64,000 nucleotides of DNA from Pseudomonadota bacterium (GCA_021848465.1 JAJZUP010000003.1:248001-312000); one strand, 5' to 3'. Numbered from the stretch's first letter, positions 36,701 through 46,435 are shown. A program made the numbers and translations. Notes: generated by a model not told the origin, from the sequence alone.

Positions 36701-38170
36701 CTAGGCTATTGGCGCAACTTCCGGATGCTTCTCGGCGACGACATTGTCGATATTGCGCATCACGCCCAAGCTGGCCTCTTCGGCGCACTCCATGGCATTG
36801 ATGATCTGATCCTGCAGTGACTCATCCTTGTCCCAAGGCTGCGACATCATGCTGACCATGTTATGCACGCAATCATGCACGCGCTTGTGCGGCGTCAGCA
36901 GGCCGTTGAACGAAGGCGCATCGCCGAAGACCTCCTTGCCCACTCCCTCGTACCACTTGCCCAGGCGACAGTTGTGGTGATCCACCGCTACTGCAGTGCG
37001 GATTTCCTGATCATCCGGATGGTTGACCAGCACATAGGCGCGCTGCTTGTAAATCACGTGATCCAGCTTGACCAGTGAAGCAAAGCTCAGATCCTGCGCA
37101 TAGCGTGCGCCCAACAGCGTCGTGTTGGCCGAGTCGTCGAATTGCGTAAATTTGTGTTCCAGGCGACTGATCACATCCTGCGACGAGTTGGCTATCTCGT
37201 GCATCTCGGCAGAGTCCACCTGCATTTTCGACGCATCTTCGCGCAGCATCAGCATGATCTTGCCGATCGACTCGGAAGCGTTCTTGGTATTCTCGGCCAG
37301 CTTGCGCACCTCGTCCGCTACCACGGCAAAGCCACGCCCTGCCTCGCCGGCGCGCGCCGCCTCAATCGCAGCATTCAACGCCAGCAGGTTAGTCTGGTCG
37401 GCAATCGAGTTGATCAGGCCAACAGCCTTGGTAATTTCTGCGCTGCGCGCATTCAATTCGGTGATTGCATCATTCGCGCGATTCACCCGTTCGACAATGC
37501 CTGACAACCGTTGCACAACATCCTTGACCGACTCGCGGCTCTCGTCCGCATCTTCGCGCGTCTGCCTGGCCAGCGAGGCAAGCCGCTCCATATTGTCGGT
37601 AATCACCTTCATGTCCTGCTGGCTGGATGACAGGTTCTTCAGCAGGTTATCGGTATTCAGCGTGTGGATGCGGGTCATCATGCGCGTGCGCATGGCTCCC
37701 ATTTTCTGCTCGGCCAATCCTGCCACCAAAATATTCTGGTTAGCCAAGCCTTTTTTGAATCCGCCATGCAGTCCAACCCCCATAGCCGTGCGGTAAAAAT
37801 TACCGGCCAGGTTGGAGCGGAAGCTGGTTTCCTGTTCGCGGAAGAAAGTGCCCAACTGATCCAGCATGTCGTTCACGCTCCAGCACAGCAGGCTGATTTC
37901 GTCGCGCGCCTCGGCAATGCCGGTCACGCGATGGTTGAATTTACCCTGCGCAACCTCATCGATCACCAGCTTCAGCTTTGCCATCGGCGCCAGCCACTGG
38001 CGCAGCTTCCACTGCCCCCACGCAGACACACCGACCGAAACCACCAGGAAGCCCAGCATGTAAACATCCACGCCGTTCAGCCAGAAGCTGGTCAGGATGA
38101 TCAACAGGATGCCGAATGAAAATGACCAGAGCAGCGCCGAAAACTTAAATTGCAAGGACGAGTTCGTCAT
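36701..38170 (-). CDS. Methyl-accepting chemotaxis protein with C-terminal CZB domain
   Basis: A 489-residue chemoreceptor. Two N-terminal membrane helices (about 10-28 and 34-52) with almost no periplasmic loop are followed by HAMP-like and signalling helices. The tip hairpin is conserved ([32 protein letters not shown]). A CZB zinc-binding domain closes the protein ([13 protein letters not shown], then HKRVHDCVH). It overlaps the end of a PAS gene by 26 bp. Together these look like an Aer energy sensor split into two polypeptides. Confidence 0.93.
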   Translation of the reverse strand: MTNSSLQFKFSALLWSFSFGILLIILTSFWLNGVDVYMLGFLVVSVGVSAWGQWKLRQWLAPMAKLKLVIDEVAQGKFNHRVTGIAEARDEISLLCWSVNDMLDQLGTFFREQETSFRSNLAGNFYRTAMGVGLHGGFKKGLANQNILVAGLAEQKMGAMRTRMMTRIHTLNTDNLLKNLSSSQQDMKVITDNMERLASLARQTREDADESRESVKDVVQRLSGIVERVNRANDAITELNARSAEITKAVGLINSIADQTNLLALNAAIEAARAGEAGRGFAVVADEVRKLAENTKNASESIGKIMLMLREDASKMQVDSAEMHEIANSSQDVISRLEHKFTQFDDSANTTLLGARYAQDLSFASLVKLDHVIYKQRAYVLVNHPDDQEIRTAVAVDHHNCRLGKWYEGVGKEVFGDAPSFNGLLTPHKRVHDCVHNMVSMMSQPWDKDESLQDQIINAMECAEEASLGVMRNIDNVVAEKHPEVAPIA

Positions 38171-38663
38171 AGCTGAGTCCCTTTTCTTTCAAAATGTCTG
38201 TCAGTATTTTGGTGGAAGCGGCAATGGCATTGACAGGCCCTGCTTTCCGCTCGGCATCGAGCATCATGCGGTACACCTCGGTAGCCACCTGCACCCCGCT
38301 GGCCTTGGGTTTGCGCCGCACCGAGAAATAGCCGGTGATATTGCCGGTCGGGTCGAAAGTCGGCGTCACATTGGTGAAGACCCAGTAAAAACTACCGTCC
38401 TTCGCCATGTTTTTCACATAGGCAAAGCATTCTTCACCGGCGGATATCTTGTCCCACAGCAATTTGAACACGGCGCGCGGCATATCCGGGTGGCGGATGA
38501 TATTGTGCTGCGCCCCCAGCAATTCGCTTTCGCTATACCCGGAAAACTCGATGAAGATACGGTTTCCATAAGTAATGCGGCCGGTCAGATCCGTCATGGA
38601 TACAATAAAGTCATCCTCGCGCATGACTTTCTCAACCGATGTCGGAGTAATCTTGTTTTTCAT
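38145..38663 (-). CDS. Aer-type PAS sensor protein
   Basis: A 172-residue soluble PAS protein. It has the features of the FAD-binding Aer PAS domain: [38 protein letters not shown] and [21 protein letters not shown] short helical tail replaces the receptor part. It overlaps the chemoreceptor gene downstream, and a sigma-28 promoter lies upstream. It probably reports redox or oxygen state to that receptor. Confidence 0.9.
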   Translation of the reverse strand: MKNKITPTSVEKVMREDDFIVSMTDLTGRITYGNRIFIEFSGYSESELLGAQHNIIRHPDMPRAVFKLLWDKISAGEECFAYVKNMAKDGSFYWVFTNVTPTFDPTGNITGYFSVRRKPKASGVQVATEVYRMMLDAERKAGPVNAIAASTKILTDILKEKGLSYDELVLAI

Positions 38664-38707
38664 TCCGCCCCCTGCATTAAGCTATATTCCATTTATCTGT
38701 TTTGCTT

Positions 38708-38734
38708 CTATCGGCAATTTGCAAAAATACTTTA
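38708..38734 (-). promoter_or_regulatory. Sigma-28 (FliA) promoter for the PAS-chemoreceptor pair
   Basis: On the minus strand TAAAGTAT (38734-38727), an 11-base spacer and GCCGATAG (38715-38708) match the sigma-28 consensus closely. It lies 45 bp upstream of the PAS gene start, placing the receptor in the late flagellar regulon. Confidence 0.88.
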
Positions 38735-38792
38735 GGATGCTGCTATGTTAAACATATCCGCCCATCCCCTTAACGTCGAATAAGTACCCAAA

Positions 38793-39461
38793 ATGCATCC
38801 AATTCTAAAACACATCACGCTGGATACTGCCACCAATCCGCGCCACAGCATCATCTGGCTGCATGGCCTTGGCGCTGACGGCGAGGATTTTGTCCCGGTC
38901 GCCGATGAAATGCGCCTGCCGGTCGCTGTCCGTTATATCTTCCCGCACGCCCCGATGCAGCCAGTCACCATCAATGGCGGCTTCATTATGCGCGCCTGGT
39001 ACGACATTGTCGCTGCCGACATTGGCAGCCAGCAGGACGAACCGGGCATCCGCGCTACGCAGGCTGCCATCGAGGCGCTCATTGCCGGCGAGCGCGCACG
39101 CGGCATTCCCGCCAACAATATCTACCTCGCCGGCTTTTCTCAGGGCGGAGCCATCGTACTGCATACCGGACTGCGCCACCCTGAACGGCTGGGCGGCATC
39201 CTCGCACTTTCCACTTACCTGCCGCTGGCCGCCACTCTCGACGCCGAAGCACATGCTGCCAACCGCGACGTGCCCATTTTCATGGCGCACGGCCGCAGCG
39301 ACCCCATTGTGCCGTACGCACTTGGCGCTCAGTCGCGCGACCAGTTGCAGCAACAGGGCTGGCAAATTGACTGGCACGAATATGCAATGCCGCACTCGGT
39401 TTGCCCGCAAGAAATCGTCGACCTCGAGCGCTGGCTGACCAAACAGTTGCAGGCCAGATGA
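38793..39461 (+). CDS. Alpha/beta hydrolase, phospholipase/carboxylesterase family
   Basis: A 222-residue cytosolic esterase. The nucleophile elbow is GFSQGG; Asp is in GRSDPIVPY and His in [10 protein letters not shown]. The opening [14 protein letters not shown] is the oxyanion-hole segment. The family hydrolyses short acyl esters or lysophospholipids, or thioesters on proteins; the substrate here is unknown. It is the first gene of a four-gene run with overlapping stops and starts into aat. Confidence 0.93.
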   Translation: MHPILKHITLDTATNPRHSIIWLHGLGADGEDFVPVADEMRLPVAVRYIFPHAPMQPVTINGGFIMRAWYDIVAADIGSQQDEPGIRATQAAIEALIAGERARGIPANNIYLAGFSQGGAIVLHTGLRHPERLGGILALSTYLPLAATLDAEAHAANRDVPIFMAHGRSDPIVPYALGAQSRDQLQQQGWQIDWHEYAMPHSVCPQEIVDLERWLTKQLQAR

Positions 39462-40156
39462 AGCCACTTTGCCTGCTGCAAGGCCAACAGCCGTTTCCGC
39501 CGCTTGAGCATGCGCTCGACAATCCGAACGGCCTGCTCGCCGTGGGCGGCGACCTTGGCCCGCAACGCCTGTTGGATGCATATCGCCACGGCATCTTCCC
39601 CTGGTTCGGGAAAGGTGAGCCCATCCTGTGGTGGAGCCCCGACCCGCGCATGGTACTGTTCCCGCAGGAATTCCGGATTTCGCACTCGTTGCGAAAGACC
39701 CTGCACAAAGCCGATTACGAGGTGCGCAGCGACACCGCTTTCGAGCGGGTCATGCGCGCTTGCGCCGCACCGCGCCCGGGCCAGGAAGGCACCTGGATCG
39801 TCGAGGAAATCATCCAGGCCTATTGCACCCTGCATCGCCTCGGATATGCCCACTCAGTGGAAACCTGGGTGGACAGCGAGCTGGTCGGCGGGCTGTACGG
39901 CATCTCCATCGGCAGGATGTTTTACGGCGAATCGATGTTCAGCCGACGCGCTGATGCTTCCAAAATCGCCATCGCCCATTTGGCGCGCCAACTGCAACAC
40001 TGGGAATTCGGCATGATCGACTGCCAGATGAACACGGCCCACCTGGCCTCGCTCGGCGCGCGCGAAATTCCGCGCAGCGAGTTCGTCAAGCGCCTGCAAG
40101 AATTGATACACTACCCGCCCGTTGAATGGAAATTCGAGCCGCACCTGTTTAAATGA
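39458..40156 (+). CDS. aat: Leucyl/phenylalanyl-tRNA-protein transferase
   Basis: A 232-residue enzyme of the N-end rule pathway that adds Leu or Phe from tRNA to N-terminal Arg or Lys of proteins marked for ClpAP. Family motifs: [57 protein letters not shown] and [16 protein letters not shown]. The start ATG 39458 overlaps the esterase stop (ATGA). Confidence 0.96.
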   Translation: MKPLCLLQGQQPFPPLEHALDNPNGLLAVGGDLGPQRLLDAYRHGIFPWFGKGEPILWWSPDPRMVLFPQEFRISHSLRKTLHKADYEVRSDTAFERVMRACAAPRPGQEGTWIVEEIIQAYCTLHRLGYAHSVETWVDSELVGGLYGISIGRMFYGESMFSRRADASKIAIAHLARQLQHWEFGMIDCQMNTAHLASLGAREIPRSEFVKRLQELIHYPPVEWKFEPHLFK

Positions 40157-40899
40157 GCCTACTGCGCGACATTCCGCTTTCCGCCCTGCAGTTCTACCTG
40201 ACTGCACCATACCCGTGCAGCTACCTGGCGGAACAGGAGGCCCGTTCGCAAGTGGCCACGCCGAGCTTCCTGATCACGCCGCCAGTTTATTCCGAGCTGG
40301 TGCACGTCGGCTTCCGCCGCAGCGGCACCTACACCTACCGGCCGCGCTGCGACACCTGCCATGCCTGCGTGCCGGTACGCGTGGAGGTCAACCCGTTCAA
40401 GGCCGACCGCTCGCAGCGCCGCAGCTGGAAACAGCACCGCGACCTCGATGTGACACTGCACCCGTTGCAGGACCGCCCCGAGTATTTCGAGCTGTATTGC
40501 CGTTACCAGCATGCACGCCACCCGAACGGCGGCATGGACAACGACGACCGCGACCAGTACCGCAATTTCCTGCTGCAAAGCCAGGTTGACACCATGCTGG
40601 TGGAATTCCGCGCCGCCGATTCCGGCGCCTTGCGCATGGTCAGCATCATCGACCTGCTCTCCGACGGACTATCCTCGGTGTACACCTTTTTTGATCCGGC
40701 CATCCCGCACAGCAGCTTCGGCACCTTCAACGTCCTGTGGCAGATCGAGCTCTGCCGCAAGCTGGAGCTGCCGTACCTGTACCTTGGCTACTGGATCGAG
40801 CACAGCCCCAAGATGGCCTATAAAACCCGCTTTCACCCGATCCAGCGCCTGCATCAGGGGGCCTGGAAACCATTCAACCTTTCAGACAACCTGGCATAA
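40153..40899 (+). CDS. bpt: Aspartate/glutamate leucyltransferase (ATE family)
   Basis: A 248-residue aminoacyl-tRNA-protein transferase that adds leucine to N-terminal Asp or Glu, complementing Aat in the N-end rule pathway. Conserved parts are PYPCSYL (Cys), [38 protein letters not shown] and [16 protein letters not shown]. It overlaps the aat stop by 4 bp. Having aat and bpt together is usual in Betaproteobacteria. Confidence 0.95.
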   Translation: MSLLRDIPLSALQFYLTAPYPCSYLAEQEARSQVATPSFLITPPVYSELVHVGFRRSGTYTYRPRCDTCHACVPVRVEVNPFKADRSQRRSWKQHRDLDVTLHPLQDRPEYFELYCRYQHARHPNGGMDNDDRDQYRNFLLQSQVDTMLVEFRAADSGALRMVSIIDLLSDGLSSVYTFFDPAIPHSSFGTFNVLWQIELCRKLELPYLYLGYWIEHSPKMAYKTRFHPIQRLHQGAWKPFNLSDNLA

Positions 40900-40913
40900 G
40901 AACGACCCACACC

Positions 40914-41936
40914 ATGATGTATTCGCTAATCCGCCCCGCCCTCTTTGCACTCGATCCGGAAACCGCCCACCACGCCACGCTGGACGCATTGAAAACCGCA
41001 CACTGTCTCGGCCCGCTGGCGTTGCTGGCGAAACGGCCATCCGACGATCCGCGCAAAGTGATGGGCCTGACCTTCCCCAATCCGGTCGGGCTGGCCGCCG
41101 GCCTCGACAAGAATGGCGCCTACATCGACGCGCTTGCCGCACTCGGCTTCGGCTTCATCGAAATCGGCACCGTCACGCCGCGCGCACAGCCCGGCAACCC
41201 GAAACCGCGCATGTTCCGCCTGCCCGAAGCGCAGGGCATCATCAACCGCATGGGTTTCAACAACGACGGCGTGGACAACCTGGTCGAGAACGTCAAGCGC
41301 GCAAAATTCAAAGGCATCCTCGGCATCAATATCGGCAAGAACGCCGACACGCCGATCGAAAAGGCCGCCGACGACTATTTGATCGGCCTGCGCAAGGTCT
41401 ATGCGCACGCCAGCTATGTCGCCATCAACATCTCTTCGCCCAACACCAAAAACCTGCGCCAACTGCAAGGCGGCGATGAACTGGATGCACTGCTCGCGCA
41501 ATTGAAAGCCGAGCAGGAAAAGCTCGCGCAGCAACACGGCAAATATGTTCCGCTGGCGGTGAAGATTGCCCCCGACCTCGATGCAGAACAGATCGGCCAG
41601 ATCGCTGCACTGCTCACCAAGCACCGCATCGACGGCGTAATCGCCACCAACACCACGCTGGCGCGCACCGGAGTCGAACACCTGTTGCATGGCAACGAAG
41701 CCGGCGGGTTGAGCGGCGCACCGGTGCGCGAAAAATCCACCGCCGTGATCCGCCAGCTTGCCACTGCGCTCGATGGCGCCCTGCCCATCATCGGCGTGGG
41801 CGGCATCCTTGAGGGAAAGCATGCAGTGGAAAAAATCCAGGCCGGCGCGGCACTGGTGCAGATGTACAGCGGAATGATCTATCGCGGCTGGGACTTGGTG
41901 CCCGAATGCGCGCAGGCGTTGCGCAACGCGCGCTGA
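40914..41936 (+). CDS. pyrD: Dihydroorotate dehydrogenase (quinone), class 2
   Basis: A 340-residue FMN enzyme that oxidises dihydroorotate to orotate in pyrimidine synthesis, feeding electrons to quinone at the inner membrane. The N-terminal membrane-associating helices ([20 protein letters not shown]) identify class 2. The core has [19 protein letters not shown], the catalytic Ser region [11 protein letters not shown], and IGVGGI. It starts 14 bp after bpt. Confidence 0.97.
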   Translation: MMYSLIRPALFALDPETAHHATLDALKTAHCLGPLALLAKRPSDDPRKVMGLTFPNPVGLAAGLDKNGAYIDALAALGFGFIEIGTVTPRAQPGNPKPRMFRLPEAQGIINRMGFNNDGVDNLVENVKRAKFKGILGINIGKNADTPIEKAADDYLIGLRKVYAHASYVAINISSPNTKNLRQLQGGDELDALLAQLKAEQEKLAQQHGKYVPLAVKIAPDLDAEQIGQIAALLTKHRIDGVIATNTTLARTGVEHLLHGNEAGGLSGAPVREKSTAVIRQLATALDGALPIIGVGGILEGKHAVEKIQAGAALVQMYSGMIYRGWDLVPECAQALRNAR

Positions 41937-41939
41937 AGC

Positions 41940-42176
41940 TCAGTCTGGCTTGCGGTTGCGGCGGCTGCGGCTGTTGTTTTTTGCATCGCGCTTGCTGATG
42001 CGCCACACGATGACGCCGACCGCCAGGATGGTAAAGAACGTGACCAGCTCGATTGCCCAGGACATGGACTGGACAAATTCTTTCTGCTCCATATCCATGT
42101 TGTGCATGTGCGCCTCAGCCTCGCAGGCCATCAGGAAAAACACCGTGAGTACATTCAATGCAATAAAACGATTCAT
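41940..42176 (-). CDS. Small membrane protein with Met/His-rich periplasmic segment
   Basis: A 78-residue protein with a signal-like N-terminus (MNRFIALNVLTVFFLMACEA), a short Met/His-rich segment (EAHMHNMDMEQKEF), one membrane helix (WAIELVTFFTILAVGVIVWR) and a basic cytoplasmic tail. No family is recognised. The start at ATG 42176 is set by a strong GGGGGGAG ribosome site. The Met/His cluster suggests copper or other metal contact, as inference only. Confidence 0.65.
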   Translation of the reverse strand: MNRFIALNVLTVFFLMACEAEAHMHNMDMEQKEFVQSMSWAIELVTFFTILAVGVIVWRISKRDAKNNSRSRRNRKPD

Positions 42177-42367
42177 CGCTCCCCCCCGACAATGACTGGC
42201 ACTGTAATTTTTCGCGAAATTTTTATAGCAGCGCCGGAATGACTGGCGCACTGTAAAGAAGCGGAGAGTGGTTGTCCAGTATTCCTGATAGTCCGCGCTG
42301 CTGCTACCCAGTCTGTTCTCCCTGAGTCTGTCGAGCCATTCAAGTGCTTCCTGTTTAAAGGCAAAAC

Positions 42368-42575
42368 CGTCGGGGGTTGCCCGACAGCAAGTCACTTTTT
42401 CTTGCGTCGCCAAGAAAAAGTAACCCAAAAGAAGGCGCCCCCGGTTTGCCGCCCACTACGTGGGCTCCCTGCGTTGCTCGACTGGTCAGGCGGCTGCGGA
42501 ACTCGCGCTACGCGCTCAGACAGTCCTCGCCGAAATCCCCTGACCAGCCTGCGCTACTCGGCGGCGCACAGGGGA
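42368..42575 (-). repeat. Structured repeat, left copy (inverted relative to right copy)
   Basis: Read on the minus strand, it starts TCCCCTGTGCGCCGCC (42575-42560) and continues with the core GGCGAGGACTGT (42531-42520). Next come GTGGGCGGCAAACCGGGG (42456-42439), a perfect 10-bp hairpin CTTTTTCTTG/CAAGAAAAAG (42395-42420) and a GTCGGG/CCCGAC hairpin (42369-42385). The core is embraced by arms CTGGTCAGG (42482-42490) and CCTGACCAG (42539-42547). All conserved blocks recur in the copy at 43491-43698, but the arms differ. Confidence 0.8.
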
Positions 42576-42589
42576 TGGTAAAGCAAAAA

Positions 42590-42628
42590 ACTTAAAACCA
42601 TAGCGAGAGCACTCCGTGCTCTCGCTAT
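42590..42628 (-). terminator. Terminator of the RES-domain gene
   Basis: The stem ATAGCGAGAGCAC / GTGCTCTCGCTAT with a three-base loop directly abuts the RES stop codon. On the minus strand it is followed by T-rich sequence (GGTTTTAAGTTTTTTG). Confidence 0.85.
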
Positions 42629-43372
42629 TTAACCGCCACTTTCAACACATTTTTCAACCAACACAGATTGCTCTCTTATCTTCCAGACCTCAGATTTAAC
42701 ATGCTCCACTGCATCGGCATCAAAAAGCACAAAATTTTTAGCGATGTCTTCGCCCTTTGAGGATACTTTTTGCGCGTTGAATTGCGATTGATAAATCAAT
42801 CCATCAAACCCATGTACTTTGAAATATTCGGCAATCACCTGCGTCGGCAGATAGTTAATTCTCTGCTCTTCTTTATACAAAGCTCTTGAATAATCTCCTC
42901 TCAAAGCCAGCCAGAGATGCACATCCTCACTAACATCAGGATTCCGACAATAAGCAGCGAAACTAGGTCTTAAACTTACGAAATCAACTAGTTTTAATTC
43001 CCTCACAACTTTAAATTCACCTACCGTTACCGGAAAACGTACATCAGGCCTGACTTCCGAGATGGCTGTTTCTTCACTACTTGCGAGATACATCATGGTT
43101 ATGTTGTAAGGATTCGCGCGACCTTCTGCCTTCATGTTTAGTCTCGGCTTCATCTCTTCAGGTGGTCGTGCCGTATAAGAAGGTTCGTGATTTATATACT
43201 CATTTTTTCTGGCCCTATATAGAAGCTCACCTTGTTTTAGGGGGAAAGTTCTTTGGCCTGCCAACTCCTTTAGATTCGATAAAAATTCATTGCTACTCTC
43301 GGACAAAAAATGTCTTCTACTAAACTTTAACTCATCCACAAAATCGGAATATTTCTCGACCAATGATTTCAT
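42629..43372 (-). CDS. RES-domain protein (solitary)
   Basis: A 247-residue protein whose C-terminal two-thirds is a RES domain. It has ELLYRARKNE (Arg), MYLASSEETAISEVRP (Ser/Glu), VDFVSLRP and INYLPTQVIAEYFKVHGFDG followed by LIYQS. RES toxins of RES-Xre pairs degrade NAD+. This one is longer than usual, with an extra N-terminal helical part (about 1-50), and no Xre-type antitoxin is found on either side. The ATG at 43372 has AGGAGG 7 bases upstream. It is visibly AT-rich and lies between inverted repeat copies, so it is probably mobile cargo. It may be a defence effector or orphan toxin. Confidence 0.8.
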   Translation of the reverse strand: MKSLVEKYSDFVDELKFSRRHFLSESSNEFLSNLKELAGQRTFPLKQGELLYRARKNEYINHEPSYTARPPEEMKPRLNMKAEGRANPYNITMMYLASSEETAISEVRPDVRFPVTVGEFKVVRELKLVDFVSLRPSFAAYCRNPDVSEDVHLWLALRGDYSRALYKEEQRINYLPTQVIAEYFKVHGFDGLIYQSQFNAQKVSSKGEDIAKNFVLFDADAVEHVKSEVWKIREQSVLVEKCVESGG

Positions 43373-43490
43373 CACACCACCTCCTATGAAGCCAATGTAC
43401 CTGAGTCGAATTGCATTGACTATGCTCAGATGAAACGAGTGGGCACAACGTGCCCACTCTGCTGTTAGCTTTTGAAGTTCCGCTTTTCCC

Positions 43491-43698
43491 TCCCCTGTGC
43501 GCCGCCTCGATCATTCACAAACAAGCGGAGGTTTAGGCGAGGACTGTTTGAGCGCGCAGCGCGAGTTCCGCAGCCCCGCTTGTTTGTGAATGATCGAGGG
43601 AATCCACGCAGTGGGCGGCAAACCGGGGCGGCATTTCTTTGATTACTTTCTTTGGCCGCACAAAGAAAGTAATCGGCGTGCGGGGCCGCACCCCGCGG
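43491..43698 (+). repeat. Structured repeat, right copy
   Basis: The same block order as the left copy, on the plus strand: TCCCCTGTGCGCCGCC (43491-43506), core GGCGAGGACTGT (43536-43547) and GTGGGCGGCAAACCGGGG (43611-43628). A perfect 14-bp hairpin GATTACTTTCTTTG/CAAAGAAAGTAATC (43641-43674) and a GCGGGG/CCCCGC hairpin (43680-43696) follow. The arms around the core are a perfect 24-bp inverted repeat (43505-43528 and 43576-43599) whose sequence is unrelated to that of the left copy. Confidence 0.85.
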
Positions 43699-43815
43699 TT
43701 TCTGTCTGCCCCCCCGACGATGTTGACCTTAAGATCTGCGGGCTTCGCCCATCCTTCGACAAGCTCAGGACGAACGGTCTGATGGGAGCAGCGCGGTCAC
43801 AGCAACGTGCCCAGC
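43699..43815. other. Non-coding stretch with a common proteobacterial repeat motif
   Basis: A short gap between the right structured repeat and livF. It contains CCTTCGACAAGCTCAGGACG at 43753-43772 (continuing AACGG), a motif that recurs in intergenic regions of many proteobacteria, and a GGGCTTCGCCC mini-hairpin before it. No gene is supported. Confidence 0.6.
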
Positions 43816-44532
43816 CTATGCCCCCAAATACGCCTTCCGCACTGCATCACTGCCCAGCAGATTGGCTGCGCTGTCTTCCAGCGTGATCTGGCCGCCTTCC
43901 AGCACATAGCCGCGTTGCGCGGCTTCAAGCGCGAGTTTGGCATTCTGCTCCACCAGCAGGATGGAAACGCCTTGTGCCGCAACGGCGCGAATGGTCTCAA
44001 ATATTTTTGCCACCATCAGCGGGGCAAGCCCCATGCTGGGCTCGTCGAGCATCAGCAGTTTCGGACGGCTCATCAGCGCGCGCGCCATCGCCACCATCTG
44101 CTGCTCGCCGCCGGACAGGGTGCCGGCCAGTTGCGCGCGGCGCTCGGCCAGGCGCGGAAACAGCGCATACATGCGTTCAATATCTTCTGTCACCTGGCTG
44201 TCGTTGCGCGTGTAAGCGCCCATCTGCAAATTTTCCGCGACACTGAGGCGCGCGAAGATGCCGCGCCCTTCCGGAACCAGGGCCAGTCCTGCGCTCACGC
44301 GCTGGTGCGCCGGCATGTGGTGCAATGATTTGCCATCGTAATGCAGCTTTCCTGCGGTGCTGTGCAGCAGCCCGGACAATGCCTTCAATGTGGTGGTCTT
44401 GCCCGCGCCATTGCTGCCGATCAGCGCGACGAGTTCGCCTTGCCCGACCGTCAGGCTGATGCCTTTCAGCGCCTGGATGCCGCCGTAGGAAACCTTGAGG
44501 TCCCGAACTTCAAGAAGTGTATTTTCAGCCAT
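43816..44532 (-). CDS. livF: Branched-chain amino acid ABC transporter ATP-binding protein
   Basis: A 238-residue ATPase. Walker A is GSNGAGKTT, the signature is LSGGEQQM, and Walker B is LLMLDEPSMGLAP. EPSMGLAP and EGRGIF are typical of LivF. It pairs with LivG to power import of Leu/Ile/Val or related ligands. It is the last gene of livKHMGF. Confidence 0.95.
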   Translation of the reverse strand: MAENTLLEVRDLKVSYGGIQALKGISLTVGQGELVALIGSNGAGKTTTLKALSGLLHSTAGKLHYDGKSLHHMPAHQRVSAGLALVPEGRGIFARLSVAENLQMGAYTRNDSQVTEDIERMYALFPRLAERRAQLAGTLSGGEQQMVAMARALMSRPKLLMLDEPSMGLAPLMVAKIFETIRAVAAQGVSILLVEQNAKLALEAAQRGYVLEGGQITLEDSAANLLGSDAVRKAYLGA

Positions 44533-44538
44533 AGGCCC

Positions 44539-45354
44539 TCACCCCAACCCCTCTCCCGCCTGCGGGCGAGGGGCTTCGGTTACTTCGCCGCCCAAGTAGG
44601 CAGCAATCACGGCCGGGTTGCTGCGTACCTCTTCTGGCACTCCTTCGGCAATCTTCTTGCCGTAGTCGAGCACCGCCACGCGATCGCACAGGCCCATGAT
44701 CAGCTTCACGTCGTGCTCGATCAACAGCACGGTTACGCCGCTGTCGCGGATTTTTTTCATCAGCTCCTTCAGGCTTTCGGTCTCGGTAGCATTCATGCCG
44801 GCAGCCGGTTCGTCCAACGCGAGCAGCTTGGGTTCGGTCGCCAGTGCGCGGGCAATTTCCAGCCTGCGCTGTTCGCCATACGACAGGTTTTTCGCCAGCG
44901 TGTTTGAATGGCGCTGGATGCCGACAAAGTGCAGCAGCTCATGCGCCCGCTTCTCGATGGCGCGCTCTTCGTCGCGCGTTGCCCGGTTGCACGCCAGCGC
45001 GCCCCAGATGCCCGCATGAGTGCGCACGTGGCGCCCGACCATCACGTTTTCCAGTGCGGTCATGTTGGCAAACAGGCGGATATTCTGGAAGGTGCGTGCG
45101 ATACCGGCGTGTGCCAGCACGTGCGGCTTGCAGCGCGCATAGCTGCTGCCGGCAAACTGGAACGTCCCTTCGTCGAGCTGGTACAGCCCGGTAATGATGT
45201 TGAACAACGTGGTCTTGCCCGCGCCGTTCGGGCCAATCAGGCCGTAGATTTCGCCGCTCCGGATATGCAGCGAAACCTCGCTCAGCGCGGCCAGCCCGCC
45301 AAAGCGCTTGCCGATGCCGCGCAATTCCAGCAAGGTATCAGCGACTGTGGTCAT
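44539..45354 (-). CDS. livG: Branched-chain amino acid ABC transporter ATP-binding protein
   Basis: A 271-residue ATPase. Walker A is GPNGAGKTT, the signature is LSYGEQRRLEIARAL and Walker B is LLALDEPAAGMN, the typical LivG form. FQNIRLFANMTALENV is the Q-loop region. It overlaps livM by 17 bp and is 6 bp before livF. The C-terminus has a short Pro/Ala extension (EAPRPQAGEGLG). Confidence 0.95.
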   Translation of the reverse strand: MTTVADTLLELRGIGKRFGGLAALSEVSLHIRSGEIYGLIGPNGAGKTTLFNIITGLYQLDEGTFQFAGSSYARCKPHVLAHAGIARTFQNIRLFANMTALENVMVGRHVRTHAGIWGALACNRATRDEERAIEKRAHELLHFVGIQRHSNTLAKNLSYGEQRRLEIARALATEPKLLALDEPAAGMNATETESLKELMKKIRDSGVTVLLIEHDVKLIMGLCDRVAVLDYGKKIAEGVPEEVRSNPAVIAAYLGGEVTEAPRPQAGEGLG

Positions 45355-46435
45355 ACACCGTTTCCTGTTCCTGTTGCGCCACCGTCTCGTCCGGCGCCAG
45401 CTCTCGTCGGCGCTGTGCCGACGGCCACAGGCCGGCCGGGCGCCACAGCATCACCAAAATCAGCGCCAATCCGAACAGCAGCATGCGCAGACTTTCCGGG
45501 TCCACCACCACCGCACCGAACAGTGCCTGCTGCAACGGCCCCGCGCCATGCCGGAATGCTTCCGGCAGGATCACCAGCAACACGCCGCCCAATACAACGC
45601 CGCCAATGTTGCCCATCCCGCCCAGCACCACCATGCACAGCACCATGATGGATTCCATCAGGCTGAAACTTTCCGGACTGACGAAGCCCTGGAAGCCGGC
45701 GAACAGTCCGCCGGATATGCCGCCGAACGTCGCCCCCATCGCAAACGCCAGCAGCTTGACGTTGCGCGTGTTGATCCCCATCGCGCTGGCGGCCACTTCA
45801 TCTTCGCGGATCGCCATCCAGGCGCGACCGATGCGCGAATTTTCCAGGCGTCGGGACACCAGCACCACCAGCAGGGTAAAACCAAGGAACAGGTAGTAAT
45901 GCAGGTGCAGGCTGGAAATATCCAGACCGAACAGTTCGTGCCGCTGCCCGATCGAGAAGTCGCCGACGTGCAGCGGGTCGATCATGCTGATGCCCTGCGG
46001 GCCGTTGGTGATGTTCACGGGGGCATTCAGGTTGTTCATGAAAATGCGGATGATCTCGCCAAAACCCAGCGTCACGATGGCGAGATAATCCCCACGCAGA
46101 CGCAGCGTCGGCGCGCCGAGCAGCACCCCGAAAATACAGGCCAGCAAGGCGCCCAGCGGCAGCACCACCCACACTGGCCAGTGCAGGCCGAACTGCGGCG
46201 AACCGAGCAAGGCATAGGTATAGGCGCCCACCGCAAAGAATGCGATATAGCCGAGGTCGAGCAACCCCGCATAACCGACCACGATATTGAGCCCAAGCGC
46301 CAGCATGATGTAGAGCAACGCGAAATCGGCGATGCGCACCCAGCCGTGGCCGAACAGGGAGTCGATGATGAACGGCAACACCAGCAAGACCAGCGCCACG
46401 AGCAGATGACGATTTGCGGGACGATGCAGCTTCAT
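45338..46435 (-). CDS. livM: Branched-chain amino acid ABC transporter permease LivM
   Basis: A 365-residue membrane permease with about ten hydrophobic helices. The LivM core is visible (ALLYIMLALGLNIVVGYAG, TLRLRGDYLAIVTLGFGEI, NITNGPQGI, RIGRAWMAIREDEVAASAMG, LGGMGNIGG). The start is ATG 46435, overlapping the livH stop (ATGA). A longer in-frame start runs through livH and is rejected. A 40-residue hydrophilic C-terminal tail is present. Confidence 0.94.
   Translation of the reverse strand: MKLHRPANRHLLVALVLLVLPFIIDSLFGHGWVRIADFALLYIMLALGLNIVVGYAGLLDLGYIAFFAVGAYTYALLGSPQFGLHWPVWVVLPLGALLACIFGVLLGAPTLRLRGDYLAIVTLGFGEIIRIFMNNLNAPVNITNGPQGISMIDPLHVGDFSIGQRHELFGLDISSLHLHYYLFLGFTLLVVLVSRRLENSRIGRAWMAIREDEVAASAMGINTRNVKLLAFAMGATFGGISGGLFAGFQGFVSPESFSLMESIMVLCMVVLGGMGNIGGVVLGGVLLVILPEAFRHGAGPLQQALFGAVVVDPESLRMLLFGLALILVMLWRPAGLWPSAQRRRELAPDETVAQQEQETVYDHSR

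Noticed and set aside
43376..43815. A hidden Xre-type antitoxin next to the RES gene
   Set aside because: All frames on both strands are short and lack a helix-turn-helix; the area is taken up by hairpins and the right repeat copy.
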